From Shewanella psychropiezotolerans (GTDB lineage Bacteria; Pseudomonadota; Gammaproteobacteria; Enterobacterales; Shewanellaceae): a DNA stretch of 64,000 nt. The notes beneath the pieces were generated by a model. That model was not told the DNA's origin, ran no database searches, and saw nothing but the letters and a program-made list of their open reading frames with translations. Both the position numbers and the translations under genes were made by a program. Positions 19,175 to 28,491 of the stretch are shown here, in pieces; positions within the stretch are counted from its first letter, which is position 1, and every line of letters starts with the position of its first letter. Location of the stretch: NCBI RefSeq assembly GCF_007197555.1, contig NZ_CP041614.1:1914001-1978000 (forward strand), in the 5' to 3' direction.

Positions 19175-19207
19175 AAATTTGACCTTGTACGAAAGGAGGC
19201 GGCTAAT

Positions 19208-20140
19208 TCATCCGTCCTCGTCACTCATAGTGATTGACCTTTTAGTCATCACCTCTTTTATGGGTATAGATGCTTGCATGTTCGCTAAGCAGATGACGTC
19301 GAGCTGCATCTCCTGCCTGAGTAGAGCCATTGCGAGTGCTTTCACTGCTATATAGTTAGGTGAAAGTTCGACCTTATTAATGATCCAGACTCGCTTTGCT
19401 CTGTTGGGAGCGTGTTTAAACATGCCGTCTTCGTGGGCTATTAGCCTACCCAAAACCTGTTGATCCAGAATCTCGCTAGTCTTGCATTGGGTGATATGTT
19501 GAAAATCAGTCCAACGATGGATCTGTCTAGGATCGATTTTCTGGTTAATCACTTCGCAACCGGTGACCGCAATCACAGTATCAACAGAGGAAGGAATGCA
19601 AGGCTCATGCCCAGAAGGGGCTTTAATCGGTAAGTGTTTTGCGCCGTCGGCTTCTATGATGATTAGATCGAATAATGCCGCGGATTTTAGCTTATCCAAC
19701 ATGGCGAACGATATGCCGGTAACTTTGTTTTTTTCTTTGTTTTCAGGGTGTTCAATAATGTCTTGATAGCAGAAGCAGATGTTTGCTGTCGGCCATGATG
19801 AAGGAGTATAGTGCCTTGTCTGTGAAGGCGCTGACTCGGTCGTATCGCCGCAGCCGGGAGAGACTGTTGTAAAAATAAACGCTCGAGGGGCTGCTTGGCT
19901 AGCTGAGCTATCATGGCTATCAATTTGATAGCTTAAATTCTCAGCGTCTATGATAGTATCGAACTGGTCCGATTTGGGCAGGTACATCTTAGTGGTTGTG
20001 GTGATTAAGACCGTTAATCCTCGGGCTTTAGCCTGGCGGGCAAGCACAAAGGCTGTGGTGCTTTTACCGCCGCCGCCGACGAGGGCCAGCAGTTGGGTCG
20101 ATGCATGATCTTGATTATAAATAGCGTCGAATAACATCAT
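19208..20140 (-). CDS. yqeC: Selenium cofactor maturation protein YqeC
   Basis: A 310-residue protein of the YqeC family that goes with selenium-dependent molybdenum hydroxylases. It starts with a P-loop-like LVGGGGKSTTAFVLARQAK followed by TTTTKMYLP, as in nucleotide-binding accessory proteins, and has IIIEADGAKHLPIKAP further on. The region around residues 70-120 is low in conserved residues and contains a TATCA-ATT-TGATA palindrome (19918-19930). Only 24 bp separate its start from mocA on the other strand, so each promoter must lie inside the other gene. Start could be either of two adjacent ATGs. Confidence 0.82.
   Translation of the reverse strand: MMLFDAIYNQDHASTQLLALVGGGGKSTTAFVLARQAKARGLTVLITTTTKMYLPKSDQFDTIIDAENLSYQIDSHDSSASQAAPRAFIFTTVSPGCGDTTESAPSQTRHYTPSSWPTANICFCYQDIIEHPENKEKNKVTGISFAMLDKLKSAALFDLIIIEADGAKHLPIKAPSGHEPCIPSSVDTVIAVTGCEVINQKIDPRQIHRWTDFQHITQCKTSEILDQQVLGRLIAHEDGMFKHAPNRAKRVWIINKVELSPNYIAVKALAMALLRQEMQLDVICLANMQASIPIKEVMTKRSITMSDEDG
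19918..19930. promoter_or_regulatory. TATCA-N3-TGATA palindrome inside yqeC
   Basis: TATCA-ATT-TGATA has the same layout as the candidate activator sites before ygeW, ygfK and ygfM. It is about 235 bp upstream of mocA. No good GG-N10-GC box follows it, so function is uncertain. Confidence 0.3.
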
Positions 20141-20164
20141 AAACTTATCCAGGAGAATACCAGC

Positions 20165-20758
20165 ATGCCATTGATTCCAGAGCCTGTTTACCAGAACATC
20201 GATTGCGTGATGCCTGCCGCGGGTTTGTCATCGCGTATGGGTGACTGGAAGATGATGCTAGCATATCGCCATCATACAATTCTTGATCAAAGTATTGAAA
20301 ATGCGCTGAGTTTTTGCTCTCGAGTCATCTTAGTTGCAGGCCATAGGGGTCAGGAACTGCTTGAGCGATATCGTGATCGCCCTAATGTCTTGGTGGTGAT
20401 CAATGAGCAGTTTACCCAAGGCATGTTTACTTCTATTCAGGTTGGAGTGGCTCAGGTTAACAGTGAGTACTTCTTTATCGCTCACGGTGATATGCCCAAT
20501 ATAGGCGCAGATGTGTTTCGCGCTATGTGGCAACTAAGAGGCGAATCTAGCCTGTTTCCGGGAGATACTGAACATAGTGGTCATCCTGTGTTGCTGCCTT
20601 CCTCCTTAGCTTTGGCAATCATAGCGGCGCCGGCTGGCAGTAAAATGAAGTCCATCCTCAACAGGAAAACCGTGACTTATATGGGGCTGACTACGCCTGT
20701 GATCCATCAGGATGTCGATACCCCAGAGGCTTATCAAGCCTTGATAAATGCCCTATAA
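20165..20758 (+). CDS. mocA: Molybdenum cofactor cytidylyltransferase (MocA)
   Basis: A 197-residue nucleotidyltransferase that joins CTP to molybdopterin to give the cytosine dinucleotide cofactor used by xanthine-oxidase-family hydroxylases. The start motif VMPAAGLSSRMGDWKMML is the nucleotide-binding loop. AHGDMPNIG holds the metal-binding aspartate and the HSGHPVLLP segment is conserved. The E. coli counterpart (ygfJ) also sits next to ygfK. CAGGAGA precedes the start by ten bases. The 3' end is tandemly duplicated downstream (20731-20872). Confidence 0.88.
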   Translation: MPLIPEPVYQNIDCVMPAAGLSSRMGDWKMMLAYRHHTILDQSIENALSFCSRVILVAGHRGQELLERYRDRPNVLVVINEQFTQGMFTSIQVGVAQVNSEYFFIAHGDMPNIGADVFRAMWQLRGESSLFPGDTEHSGHPVLLPSSLALAIIAAPAGSKMKSILNRKTVTYMGLTTPVIHQDVDTPEAYQALINAL

Positions 20759-20872
20759 CGTTTAAATAAATGCTCTGATGTGATCCTTACCCTAGATGAT
20801 TTTCTCGATGACTTATCAGGCCTTGATAAATGTCCTATGACGTTAAAATAAATGCTCTGATGTGACCCTGAT
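20731..20872 (+). repeat. Tandem duplication of mocA 3' end
   Basis: About 60 bp covering the last codons of mocA and the following bases (20731-20790) recur with few changes at 20813-20872, an 82-bp period. The second copy still encodes YQALINVL and a stop but has no gene in front. Each copy includes a TATCA-N5-TGATA palindrome. Confidence 0.85.
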
Positions 20873-20896
20873 CTTAAATAACTTATCAAATTGATA
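20732..20896. promoter_or_regulatory. Array of three palindromes upstream of ygfK
   Basis: TATCA-AGCCT-TGATA (20732-20746), TATCA-GGCCT-TGATA (20814-20828) and TATCA-AAT-TGATA (20884-20896) precede the ygfK sigma-54 promoter by 170-340 bp at 70-82-bp intervals. The first also codes for the MocA C-terminus. They share the core of the sites before ygeW and are candidate enhancers for the YgeV-type activator. Confidence 0.5.
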
Positions 20897-21066
20897 GAGA
20901 AGATCACTCGGTGGAGATCATCTCCTATCTCGCTGAGCTACAAAGCTCTGTTTCTGCTTGTTTTATCACCTCGTTAGCTTGCCATCTCAGATGAAAATAC
21001 AATATTTGCTGCTCAATCTTGACCAAGATCACGATTTTTTTTGCTTGTTTGTAAAAAATGTCACCT

Positions 21067-21082
21067 TGGCGTGGTAGTTGCT
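21067..21082 (+). promoter_or_regulatory. Sigma-54 promoter of ygfK
   Basis: TGGCGT-N5-TTGCT, with GG (21068-21069) and GC (21080-21081) ten bases apart. It is 108 bp before the ygfK start in an otherwise gene-free 430-bp stretch. Confidence 0.68.
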
Positions 21083-21189
21083 CCTGTCTGCTTAACAAAG
21101 GTCATTCCTAACTTAAGAGTCCTTATCATTGCTTGATGAAATGTAGCGGCTTTGTAGATAACAACAGCACAGAAATCAGGAGATTTACC

Positions 21190-24100
21190 ATGGGAGACAT
21201 CATGCGTCCCGTCCCGTTTGACGAACTACTTCATCGTATGTTCAGTGAGTTCAAACAGAGTCAATCGATATTCGGGATCCCAGCCAAGCAGTTTTATCGT
21301 AAAAATGATGCTAATAAGCTCGCGGTTTGGGGTGAGAATTGCCAAACACCCGTAGGTCCAGCAGCGGGTCCTCATACCCAGCTAGCGCAGAACATTATCT
21401 GTTCATGGTTAGCCGGCGGTCGTTTTATGGAGCTCAAAACGGTTCAAAAGCTCGATACCTTAGAGATTGCTAAGCCGTGTATTGATGCGGAAGATGAGTG
21501 CTTCAATACCGAGTGGTCAAGCGAATTTACCTTGCCTAAGGCGTATGATGAGTATGTTAAAGCTTGGGTTGCGCTTTATCTGTTAGAAGAGGTGTTCCAG
21601 CCTCTTGTTGACGGTGAAGAGAAGTCATTTGTATTTAATATGAGTGTTGGCTACGATCTGGACGGCATTAAGACTGCGCCTATGCAGGCCTTTATCGATA
21701 ATATGATCGACTCCAGCAAGCACCCCTTGTTTGTGCAGCATATTGAGCAGCTCAAGTGTTTCGTTGCAGCTGGTGATTTCGAGCAGAAATATGGGGTTAA
21801 AGTTGCGGCGAATCGAATCGACGGCCTGCTTAACGCTATTTCTCCACAGATCTCTAAGGGCGTCACCCTTTCAACCATGCATGGTTGCCCGCCAGCTGAG
21901 ATTGAAGCCATCTGTCAGTACATGCTTGAAGAGAAGAAGCTAAACACCTTCGTTAAACTCAATCCAACCTTATTAGGTTTTAAGCGTGTACGCTCAATCT
22001 TAGATAATGCAGGTTTTACCCATGTGGTACTGAGCGAAGAGTCGTTTAGTCATGATCTACAGATCGATGGGGCTAAAGCCATGCTGCATCGTTTGGTCGA
22101 CCTCGGTAAAACGCTCAATATTGGCTTTGGCGTTAAGTTGACTAACACCTTAGGCACGATCAACAAGAAAGGCCGTCTACCCGATAAAGAGATGTATATG
22201 TCGGGTCGCGCCTTGTTCCCCCTCTCTATCAATGTGGCGCTCGAACTCTCTAATGAGTTCGATGGTGAATTGCCGATCTCCTATTCTGGCGGTGCGAGCA
22301 AGTTCAACATTAAAGAGATCTTCGAAGCGGGTATCCGCCCCATCACTATGGCGACAGACTTACTTAAGCCTGGTGGATACATGCGCCTAACCGATTGCGT
22401 GAACGAGCTCGCCAATAGCAGCGAGTGGGGCATGACTAAGGTCAATATCCCTAAGTTAGCTGAGCTGGCGAAGAAGTCACTGACGGTCGACTACACCCAA
22501 AAAGAGTGGCGTGGCCCCGAAGATATCACAGTCAATAAGGCACTGCCTTTAACTGACTGCTCGGTTGCACCTTGTGTTACCGCCTGTCCTATCAGCCAAG
22601 ATATTCCAGAATATTTACGCTTAATGGGCGAGAAAAAGTATGCCGAGGCCCTCGAGGTTATCTACTCACGTAATGCGCTGCCTGCTATCACGGGTCAGAT
22701 CTGTGACCATCAATGTCAGTACAACTGTACTCGTCGTGACTATGAAGGCGCGTTAAATATTCGTGAGATGAAGAAGATCGCCCTGGAGAAAGGTTGGGAT
22801 GAATATAAGGCGAAGTGGCATCAGCCGAGTCTTACGGATAAGGCGCCTGCCGCCGTATTGGGCGCGGGTCCAGCGGGTCTGTCAGCGGCTTACTTCTTAG
22901 CGCGCGCGGGTCACCCTGTGACTATTTTTGAAAAAGAAGCCAATGCCGGTGGTGTGGTCAAGAACATCATTCCTCACTTTCGAATTCCAGCCGCAGCGAT
23001 TGAGCACGATATCGAGTTTGTCACTAACCATGGCGTGAACATAGAGTATGGCTGTAAGACAGATTTAACCGTCGATGCACTGCGCGCTAGTGGCTTCAAG
23101 TATATCTGTGTAGGCATAGGCGCCGACAAAGGCAACCCAATGTCACTCGAAGGTGGCAACACTCACGTATTCAAGTCACTTGAATTCTTGGCCCAGTACA
23201 ATAATGGCTTCTTCGATAGCCGTGATAACAAGCTAGGTAAGCATGTGGCTGTGGTTGGCGCGGGTAACACGGCAATGGACAGTGCTCGTGCGGCACTGAA
23301 AGTGGATGGCGTTGAGCAAGTCACGGTACTTTACCGTCGTACTGTCGCTGAGATGCCGGCCTATAAAGATGAGTATGATGAAGCGTTAGCCGCTGGCGTG
23401 CAGTTCATGTTTCTCACCAACCCAGAGTCATTAAGCCAAGATGGCAAGCTTGTCGCTCGCGTGATGGAGCTAGGTGAGAAAGATGCTAAGGGACGCCGCC
23501 GCCCAGTGGCGACCGATAGGACTATTGAGCTCAATGTCGATGCCTTAATCACCGCCGTCGGTGAGCAGAGTAACTGCGATGTGCTTAGCAAAATCGGTAT
23601 CCCTATGGGTCAAGATGGCTGGCCAATCGTCTCTGCCGATACCGGCGAGACAGGCCTCGAGAATGTTTACCTTATAGGTGATGCGAACACGGGTCCTTCA
23701 TCTATCGTATCGGCTATCTCAGGTGGTCGCAAAGCGGCTTCATCAATTCTTGCTAAAGAGTCTGTTACTGAGTGTCAGTATAGCGTTATCTCAGATCTTG
23801 ATGTGGAAGAGCTCTACCAGCGTAAAGCCGAGATCCAAGTTAAGCTGGTTAACTCCGACGATCAGGACGCCTTCATTGAGCAAGAAGCCAAGCGCTGTCT
23901 GGAGTGTTCATATGTCTGCTCTAAGTGTGTGGATGTCTGTCCTAACCGTGCCAATATCTCACTGGCAGTCCCGGGCTTTAAAGATAAATTCCAGGTACTG
24001 CATATCGATGCCTACTGTAACGAGTGTGGTAACTGTGCTCAGTTCTGTCCGTGGAACGGCCGTCCTTACCATGACAAGTTGACCATCTTCAACTCGTTAG

Positions 24101-24300
24101 CAGACATGAACGCCAGTCACAATAGCGGCTTCCTCGTCGAAGACGAACGTCTTACGGTTCGCGCCAATGAAGAGATCTACACCTGTGAGCTAAATAATGG
24201 CAAGTATTTTACGCTACCTGACAGCTTAAGTGATATTTCACGCATCATTAAATTCGTGGTTACCGAGCATGATTACTTACTTGGTCAACTAGGTGAATAA
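21190..24300 (+). CDS. ygfK: Putative selenate reductase-type/purine-catabolic oxidoreductase YgfK
   Basis: A 1036-residue iron-sulfur flavoprotein very like recalled E. coli YgfK. The N-terminal half is a dihydropyrimidine-dehydrogenase-like barrel (FNMSVGYDLDG and VTLSTMHGCPP). The next part is a GltD-like FAD/NAD(P)H module (VLGAGPAGLSAAYFLARAGH and GAGNTAMDSARAALK) preceded by iron-sulfur cysteines. The C-terminus has ferredoxin clusters (CSYVCSKCVDVCP and CNECGNCAQFCP). The old name 'selenate reductase subunit' is doubtful; genetics links it to anaerobic purine use. The ATG at 21190 with AGGAGA upstream gives the conserved MGDIMRP start, so the longer frame from 21133 is rejected. Confidence 0.93.
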   Translation: MGDIMRPVPFDELLHRMFSEFKQSQSIFGIPAKQFYRKNDANKLAVWGENCQTPVGPAAGPHTQLAQNIICSWLAGGRFMELKTVQKLDTLEIAKPCIDAEDECFNTEWSSEFTLPKAYDEYVKAWVALYLLEEVFQPLVDGEEKSFVFNMSVGYDLDGIKTAPMQAFIDNMIDSSKHPLFVQHIEQLKCFVAAGDFEQKYGVKVAANRIDGLLNAISPQISKGVTLSTMHGCPPAEIEAICQYMLEEKKLNTFVKLNPTLLGFKRVRSILDNAGFTHVVLSEESFSHDLQIDGAKAMLHRLVDLGKTLNIGFGVKLTNTLGTINKKGRLPDKEMYMSGRALFPLSINVALELSNEFDGELPISYSGGASKFNIKEIFEAGIRPITMATDLLKPGGYMRLTDCVNELANSSEWGMTKVNIPKLAELAKKSLTVDYTQKEWRGPEDITVNKALPLTDCSVAPCVTACPISQDIPEYLRLMGEKKYAEALEVIYSRNALPAITGQICDHQCQYNCTRRDYEGALNIREMKKIALEKGWDEYKAKWHQPSLTDKAPAAVLGAGPAGLSAAYFLARAGHPVTIFEKEANAGGVVKNIIPHFRIPAAAIEHDIEFVTNHGVNIEYGCKTDLTVDALRASGFKYICVGIGADKGNPMSLEGGNTHVFKSLEFLAQYNNGFFDSRDNKLGKHVAVVGAGNTAMDSARAALKVDGVEQVTVLYRRTVAEMPAYKDEYDEALAAGVQFMFLTNPESLSQDGKLVARVMELGEKDAKGRRRPVATDRTIELNVDALITAVGEQSNCDVLSKIGIPMGQDGWPIVSADTGETGLENVYLIGDANTGPSSIVSAISGGRKAASSILAKESVTECQYSVISDLDVEELYQRKAEIQVKLVNSDDQDAFIEQEAKRCLECSYVCSKCVDVCPNRANISLAVPGFKDKFQVLHIDAYCNECGNCAQFCPWNGRPYHDKLTIFNSLADMNASHNSGFLVEDERLTVRANEEIYTCELNNGKYFTLPDSLSDISRIIKFVVTEHDYLLGQLGE

Positions 24301-24311
24301 GGAATAGTCTT

Positions 24312-25640
24312 ATGATTTTATTACAAAATGTAACAGCTGTTCAATTTGAGCCATGTTTCGTTAAAGAGGGTGTCGATATCCTTATTGATGGCACTACGAT
24401 TAAAGAGGTGGGATCAAACCTGCGCAGTGAATATCCGCAAGCAGAAGTGACGGATATGAAAGGTAAACTCGTTATGCCTGGGATAGTGTGCTCCCATAAT
24501 CACTTCTATTCTGGCCTGGCGAGAGGGGTGATGGCTGATATTAAGCCTAGCCCCGACTTTATCTCCATCCTGAAGAACCTTTGGTGGCGTCTGGATCTGG
24601 CCCTCGATGAGGAAGCAGTCTACTACAGTGGCCTAATCTGTTCCCTTGAAGCGATTAAGAATGGTTGCTCGAGTGTGATCGATCACCACGCATCGCCTAA
24701 CTATATCGCGGGCTCACTTAAGACCTTACGTAGCGGTTTCATTAAGGCGGGTCTACGTGGCATGACCTGTTATGAAACCACAGATAGAAACGCTGGCATG
24801 AAAGAGATGCAAGCCGGCGTCGAGGAAAATATCGCCTTCGCTCAACTGATCGATGCGGCTAAGAAGAAGGGCGATGAACCTTATCTGGTTGAGGCCCATA
24901 TCGGTGCCCATGCACCGTTTACAGTGACCAATGAAGGTTTGTCTATGATGGCCGAAGCCGTCAAGGTCACAGGTCGTGGTATCCATGTTCATGTCGCCGA
25001 AGACCGCTATGATGTGGCCCACAGTCATCATCATTATGGCCAAGACATAGTTGAGCGTTTGGATAGCTTCGGTTTGATCAATGATAAGACCTTACTGGCT
25101 CACGGCCTGTTCTTATCGGATAGAGATATTGAGATTTTGAACGCTCGTGGCGGCTTCCTGGCGCACAATGCACGCTCGAACATGAACAACAATGTGGGTT
25201 ACAACCATCAGCTGGCTAAGTTCGATAATGTCGTGCTAGGCACTGACGGTATCGGCGCCGATATGTTTGAAGAGCTTAAGTTCTCATTCTTCAAGCACAG
25301 GGACAGCGGCGGGCCACTGTGGCCCGACAGCTTCCTGCGTAACCTATGGCTGGGTAACGATATCTTAGCCAAGAATTTCGGTGCTAAGTTCGGCCGACTC
25401 GAAGCGGGTAATAAGGCTGATCTCACTATCTTAGATTACATGAGTCCTACACCTTTATTGGCAGATAACTTACCCGGTCATATCGCCTTCGGTATCAATG
25501 CCGGTAACGTTAACTCTGTGATGGTTGAGGGACGCTTCGTCTACCAAGATCGCCAGTTCCCATTCGATGTTGCGCCAATCTACGCTGAGGCAAGAAAAGT
25601 AGCTCAACGCATCTGGACCAATATGGATAAGCTCAGTTAA
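24312..25640 (+). CDS. ssnA: Aminohydrolase SsnA
   Basis: A 442-residue amidohydrolase of the SsnA family. The metal site is visible in SHNHFYSG, VEAHIGAHAPFTV, HVHVAED and LGTDGIGADM. The family acts on nitrogen heterocycles, and in this locus SsnA is a candidate for deaminating or opening a purine-derived ring; the precise substrate is not settled by sequence. It follows ygfK by 11 bp, with TAAGGAAT as ribosome-binding site. The same ygfK-ssnA pairing occurs in E. coli. Confidence 0.9.
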   Translation: MILLQNVTAVQFEPCFVKEGVDILIDGTTIKEVGSNLRSEYPQAEVTDMKGKLVMPGIVCSHNHFYSGLARGVMADIKPSPDFISILKNLWWRLDLALDEEAVYYSGLICSLEAIKNGCSSVIDHHASPNYIAGSLKTLRSGFIKAGLRGMTCYETTDRNAGMKEMQAGVEENIAFAQLIDAAKKKGDEPYLVEAHIGAHAPFTVTNEGLSMMAEAVKVTGRGIHVHVAEDRYDVAHSHHHYGQDIVERLDSFGLINDKTLLAHGLFLSDRDIEILNARGGFLAHNARSNMNNNVGYNHQLAKFDNVVLGTDGIGADMFEELKFSFFKHRDSGGPLWPDSFLRNLWLGNDILAKNFGAKFGRLEAGNKADLTILDYMSPTPLLADNLPGHIAFGINAGNVNSVMVEGRFVYQDRQFPFDVAPIYAEARKVAQRIWTNMDKLS

Positions 25641-25823
25641 CCATTAAGCGTTTGAAATAGGGAAGAAGTATTGCTCACAGAGGCATAGAGCCTCTCGATA
25701 TTAAGAGCCGGTACTTTTTCCCTTTTTCATTATTGTGTTTCATTTGGTATCGCCCCATGGATGCACACATTAGCAATACGTATCTGGTGCAATACCACAA
25801 ATACAGCTAAGAAGAGAAACGTT

Positions 25824-28012
25824 ATGAAAAGGGATAAAACGCAATTCAAATGGCAAGAAGCTACAGGAGATGCGAAGTTTATTGCCGACCGTCATTTCGA
25901 TAATCTTTTGGAAGGGCGCTTGTTTCGCTCTTCATGCCCAAGAGGTAAGATCGAAAGTATTAGGTTACCGGACTTACCCGAAGGCTATTTTGTCTTTGGC
26001 GCTAAAGACGTGCCTGGGCGCAACGTGCTGCAGATGGTGGAGGCGGATTGGCCCGTTTTCGCCGATGATGAAGTGCGTTATCTAGGTCAAATTATCTTAC
26101 TTGTGGTGGGACCCGAGATTAAGGTTCTCGAGCAGATCTTAGACAAAATACACGTAGAGTATCAGCCGCTCACCCCTGCCTTCACCCTCCCGGATTCGCA
26201 AAAACTCACTGATGGTGCCATCCATGGCCAGGACAATAAATTTGATAGCCACAGGATCAATAAAGGTGATGTAAACAGGGGTTTTGCTCAGGCTGAGCAT
26301 ATTTTTGAAGAGATGCTGTCTACCAGCTATCAGGAGCATATGTATCTGGAGCCACAAGGCATGGTCGGCTATCCACTGGATGGCAAGATTGTTATCGAAG
26401 GCTCGATGCAGTGCCCCTGGTATGTTCATCATTGTATCTCAGTGGTGCTGGGTCACAATAAGGTACGAGCGATTCAGGCCACCACAGGCGGTGGTTTCGG
26501 TGGCAAAGAGGACTATCCCGATGTGCTTGCCGGTGCCTTATGTGTCGCGGTTGAGCGTGTGGGTCAGCCCATAAGACTCGTCCTGCCCCGTAGTGAAGAT
26601 ATTGCCTTCACCTCGAAGCGCCACCCTATCGATTTTCATTACCGCACCGGAGTCGATAAACAGGGCAAGATAGTCGCCATGGAAGTGAAGGTGGATATAA
26701 ACTCGGGGGCTTACCTGAGTCTATCAGGCATAGTGCTACAGAGGGCGATCACCAGTTGTATCAATGTCTACGAGATTGACAATGTGCGAGTCGATGCCAC
26801 GGCCTGGGCGACAAACACCTCACCTAACGGTGCCTTTAGAGGCTTTGGTTCCCCTCAAACGTGCTTCGGCATAGAGACCCACCTTAGTCATGTTGCCAAG
26901 CAACTTGGCTTGGAGCCGGCGGACTTTAAACATGATCATCTGTTAAACACAGACTCGACGACGCTAACCGGGGCTAGCATCTTCGGTGACTTAGTGCTCG
27001 AGCAGATGTATGAGCAGATCTGTGAGGCCAGTGATTACCATGAGAAGGCCAAAGCCTACCGCCAGCAGTCAAAGAACGGTGACCTGTTAACAGGGATCGG
27101 CTTGGCGATGTTTCAGCATGGCTGTGGTTTCGCCGGGGATCTCGAAGATACCTTAGTCAAGGCCAAAGTGCGTCTGGTGAAGGGGCCGATAATGAGGTTG
27201 AGATCCAGGTCTCTAACACAGATTTAGGCCAGGGACTCAGCCTGACCTTTTGTCAAATTGTCGCCGATGCGCTGAAAGTGCCATTAACCTCAGTCAGACT
27301 CGCGAGAGCCGATACCGGTGTGGTGCCTGATTCCGGACCCACAGTCGCATCGCGTTCAATCGTCATCGTGGGCTACCTTATCGAGGTCGCCGCAAAGAAA
27401 TTGGCCAGTATCTGGATAAATGGTACCGAGCAATGCGTCGAAGAAGATTATAAAAAGCCCAGTTACCATAAATGGGATCAAGAAAAGTTTGAGGGAAATG
27501 CCTATCAGGTGACCAGCTATGGCATGAATATCGTTGAGATCGAGTTGGACCCAGCCACGGGGGAAACTGAGATCACCGGCCTGTGGGCCATCTACGATGT
27601 GGGCCATGCGATAGATGAAATGGTATTTAAGGGCCAGATAGACGGTGGTCTGGTACAGGCGCTGGGCTATGGCAGTTTAGAGCGGATGACCTTAGACAGT
27701 GAGGGTAAATTCCAACAAACCACCATGGCCGATTATGTGATACCTACGTCGATGGATGTGCCCGCGATCAGCAGCGCATTAGTCGATAATCCTTACAAAT
27801 ATGGGCCTAAGGGCGCTAAAGGGGGAGGCGAGTTGACCCATAATGGCGGCGCTGCGGCTTATTGTGCCGCGGTTGAGAGTGCTATCGGCCTGCCTATTTC
27901 ATCGATCCCTATTACGCCAGAGGTGGTGTGTGATCTCCTCTATGGGGCGAAGAAGCAATGCCTCAGCAATATAACGGTTACAAGGGGCAAGACTCAAGGA
28001 GTAGCGCGATGA
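25824..28012 (+). CDS. xdhA: Molybdenum hydroxylase large subunit (XdhA-like), frameshifted
   Basis: The molybdopterin subunit of a three-subunit xanthine-dehydrogenase-type enzyme, about 729 residues once repaired. Visible motifs are QEHMYLEPQGM, the cofactor-binding GGGFGGKEDYPD, GAFRGFGSPQ and the C-terminal GAKGGGELTH with the catalytic glutamate. The reading frame breaks at the GGGG run 27182-27185. One extra G restores VKGADNEVEIQVSNTDLGQG, and the rest then continues without a gap to 28012. The start at 25824 gives MKRDKTQFKWQE, and the longer frame from 25761 is unlikely. The stop overlaps xdhC by ATGA. The break may be a sequencing error or a recent mutation. Confidence 0.85.
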
Positions 28013-28491
28013 AGATTTGTTTCAAGCTTAATGGCCAGGCAGTCAAGGTGGATGTCGATCCACTGCAGCCTCTACTGCATACCTTAAGAGAACGACTAGG
28101 GATGACCTCGGCGAAGCAGGGCTGCGGTGAAGGTGAGTGTGGTTCATGTTCGATCATCATGGATAACCAGCTGGTCAATACCTGTTTAATCCCCACCATC
28201 CAAGCGAAAGGAACGGCCTTGGTGACCTTAGAAGGCTTAAGGGATACGCCGAAGGGGCTGTGCGTTATCGATGCTCTGCTAGAGGCAAAGGGCGTACAGT
28301 GCGGCTTCTGTTCGCCAGCCATGGTATTAGCCCTCTATCACCTGCTGGATAATCGTGTCTGTGCGAGTATTACGCCAACGGATAAGCAGATAAGGGAAGC
28401 GTTAGCCGGCAATCTGTGTCGCTGTACCGGTTACGCCATGATAGTCGAAGCGGGTAAAATTGCGGCCAGAAAGGGAGAAGGTCTATGGTAA
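28009..28491 (+). CDS. xdhC: Molybdenum hydroxylase [2Fe-2S] subunit (XdhC-like)
   Basis: A 160-residue iron-sulfur subunit that passes electrons from the molybdenum centre to FAD. It has the plant-type cluster CGEGECGSCSIIMDNQLVNTC and the second cluster CGFCSPAM...CRCTGYAMI, the standard order for the family. The ATG at 28009 lies in an ATGA overlap with the end of xdhA, with AAGGAG upstream, showing translational coupling. The stop overlaps the xdhB start. Confidence 0.92.
   Translation: MKICFKLNGQAVKVDVDPLQPLLHTLRERLGMTSAKQGCGEGECGSCSIIMDNQLVNTCLIPTIQAKGTALVTLEGLRDTPKGLCVIDALLEAKGVQCGFCSPAMVLALYHLLDNRVCASITPTDKQIREALAGNLCRCTGYAMIVEAGKIAARKGEGLW

Noticed and set aside
21133..21189. Upstream extension of ygfK
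   Set aside because: The ATG at 21190 has a good ribosome-binding site and matches the conserved MGDIMRP start.
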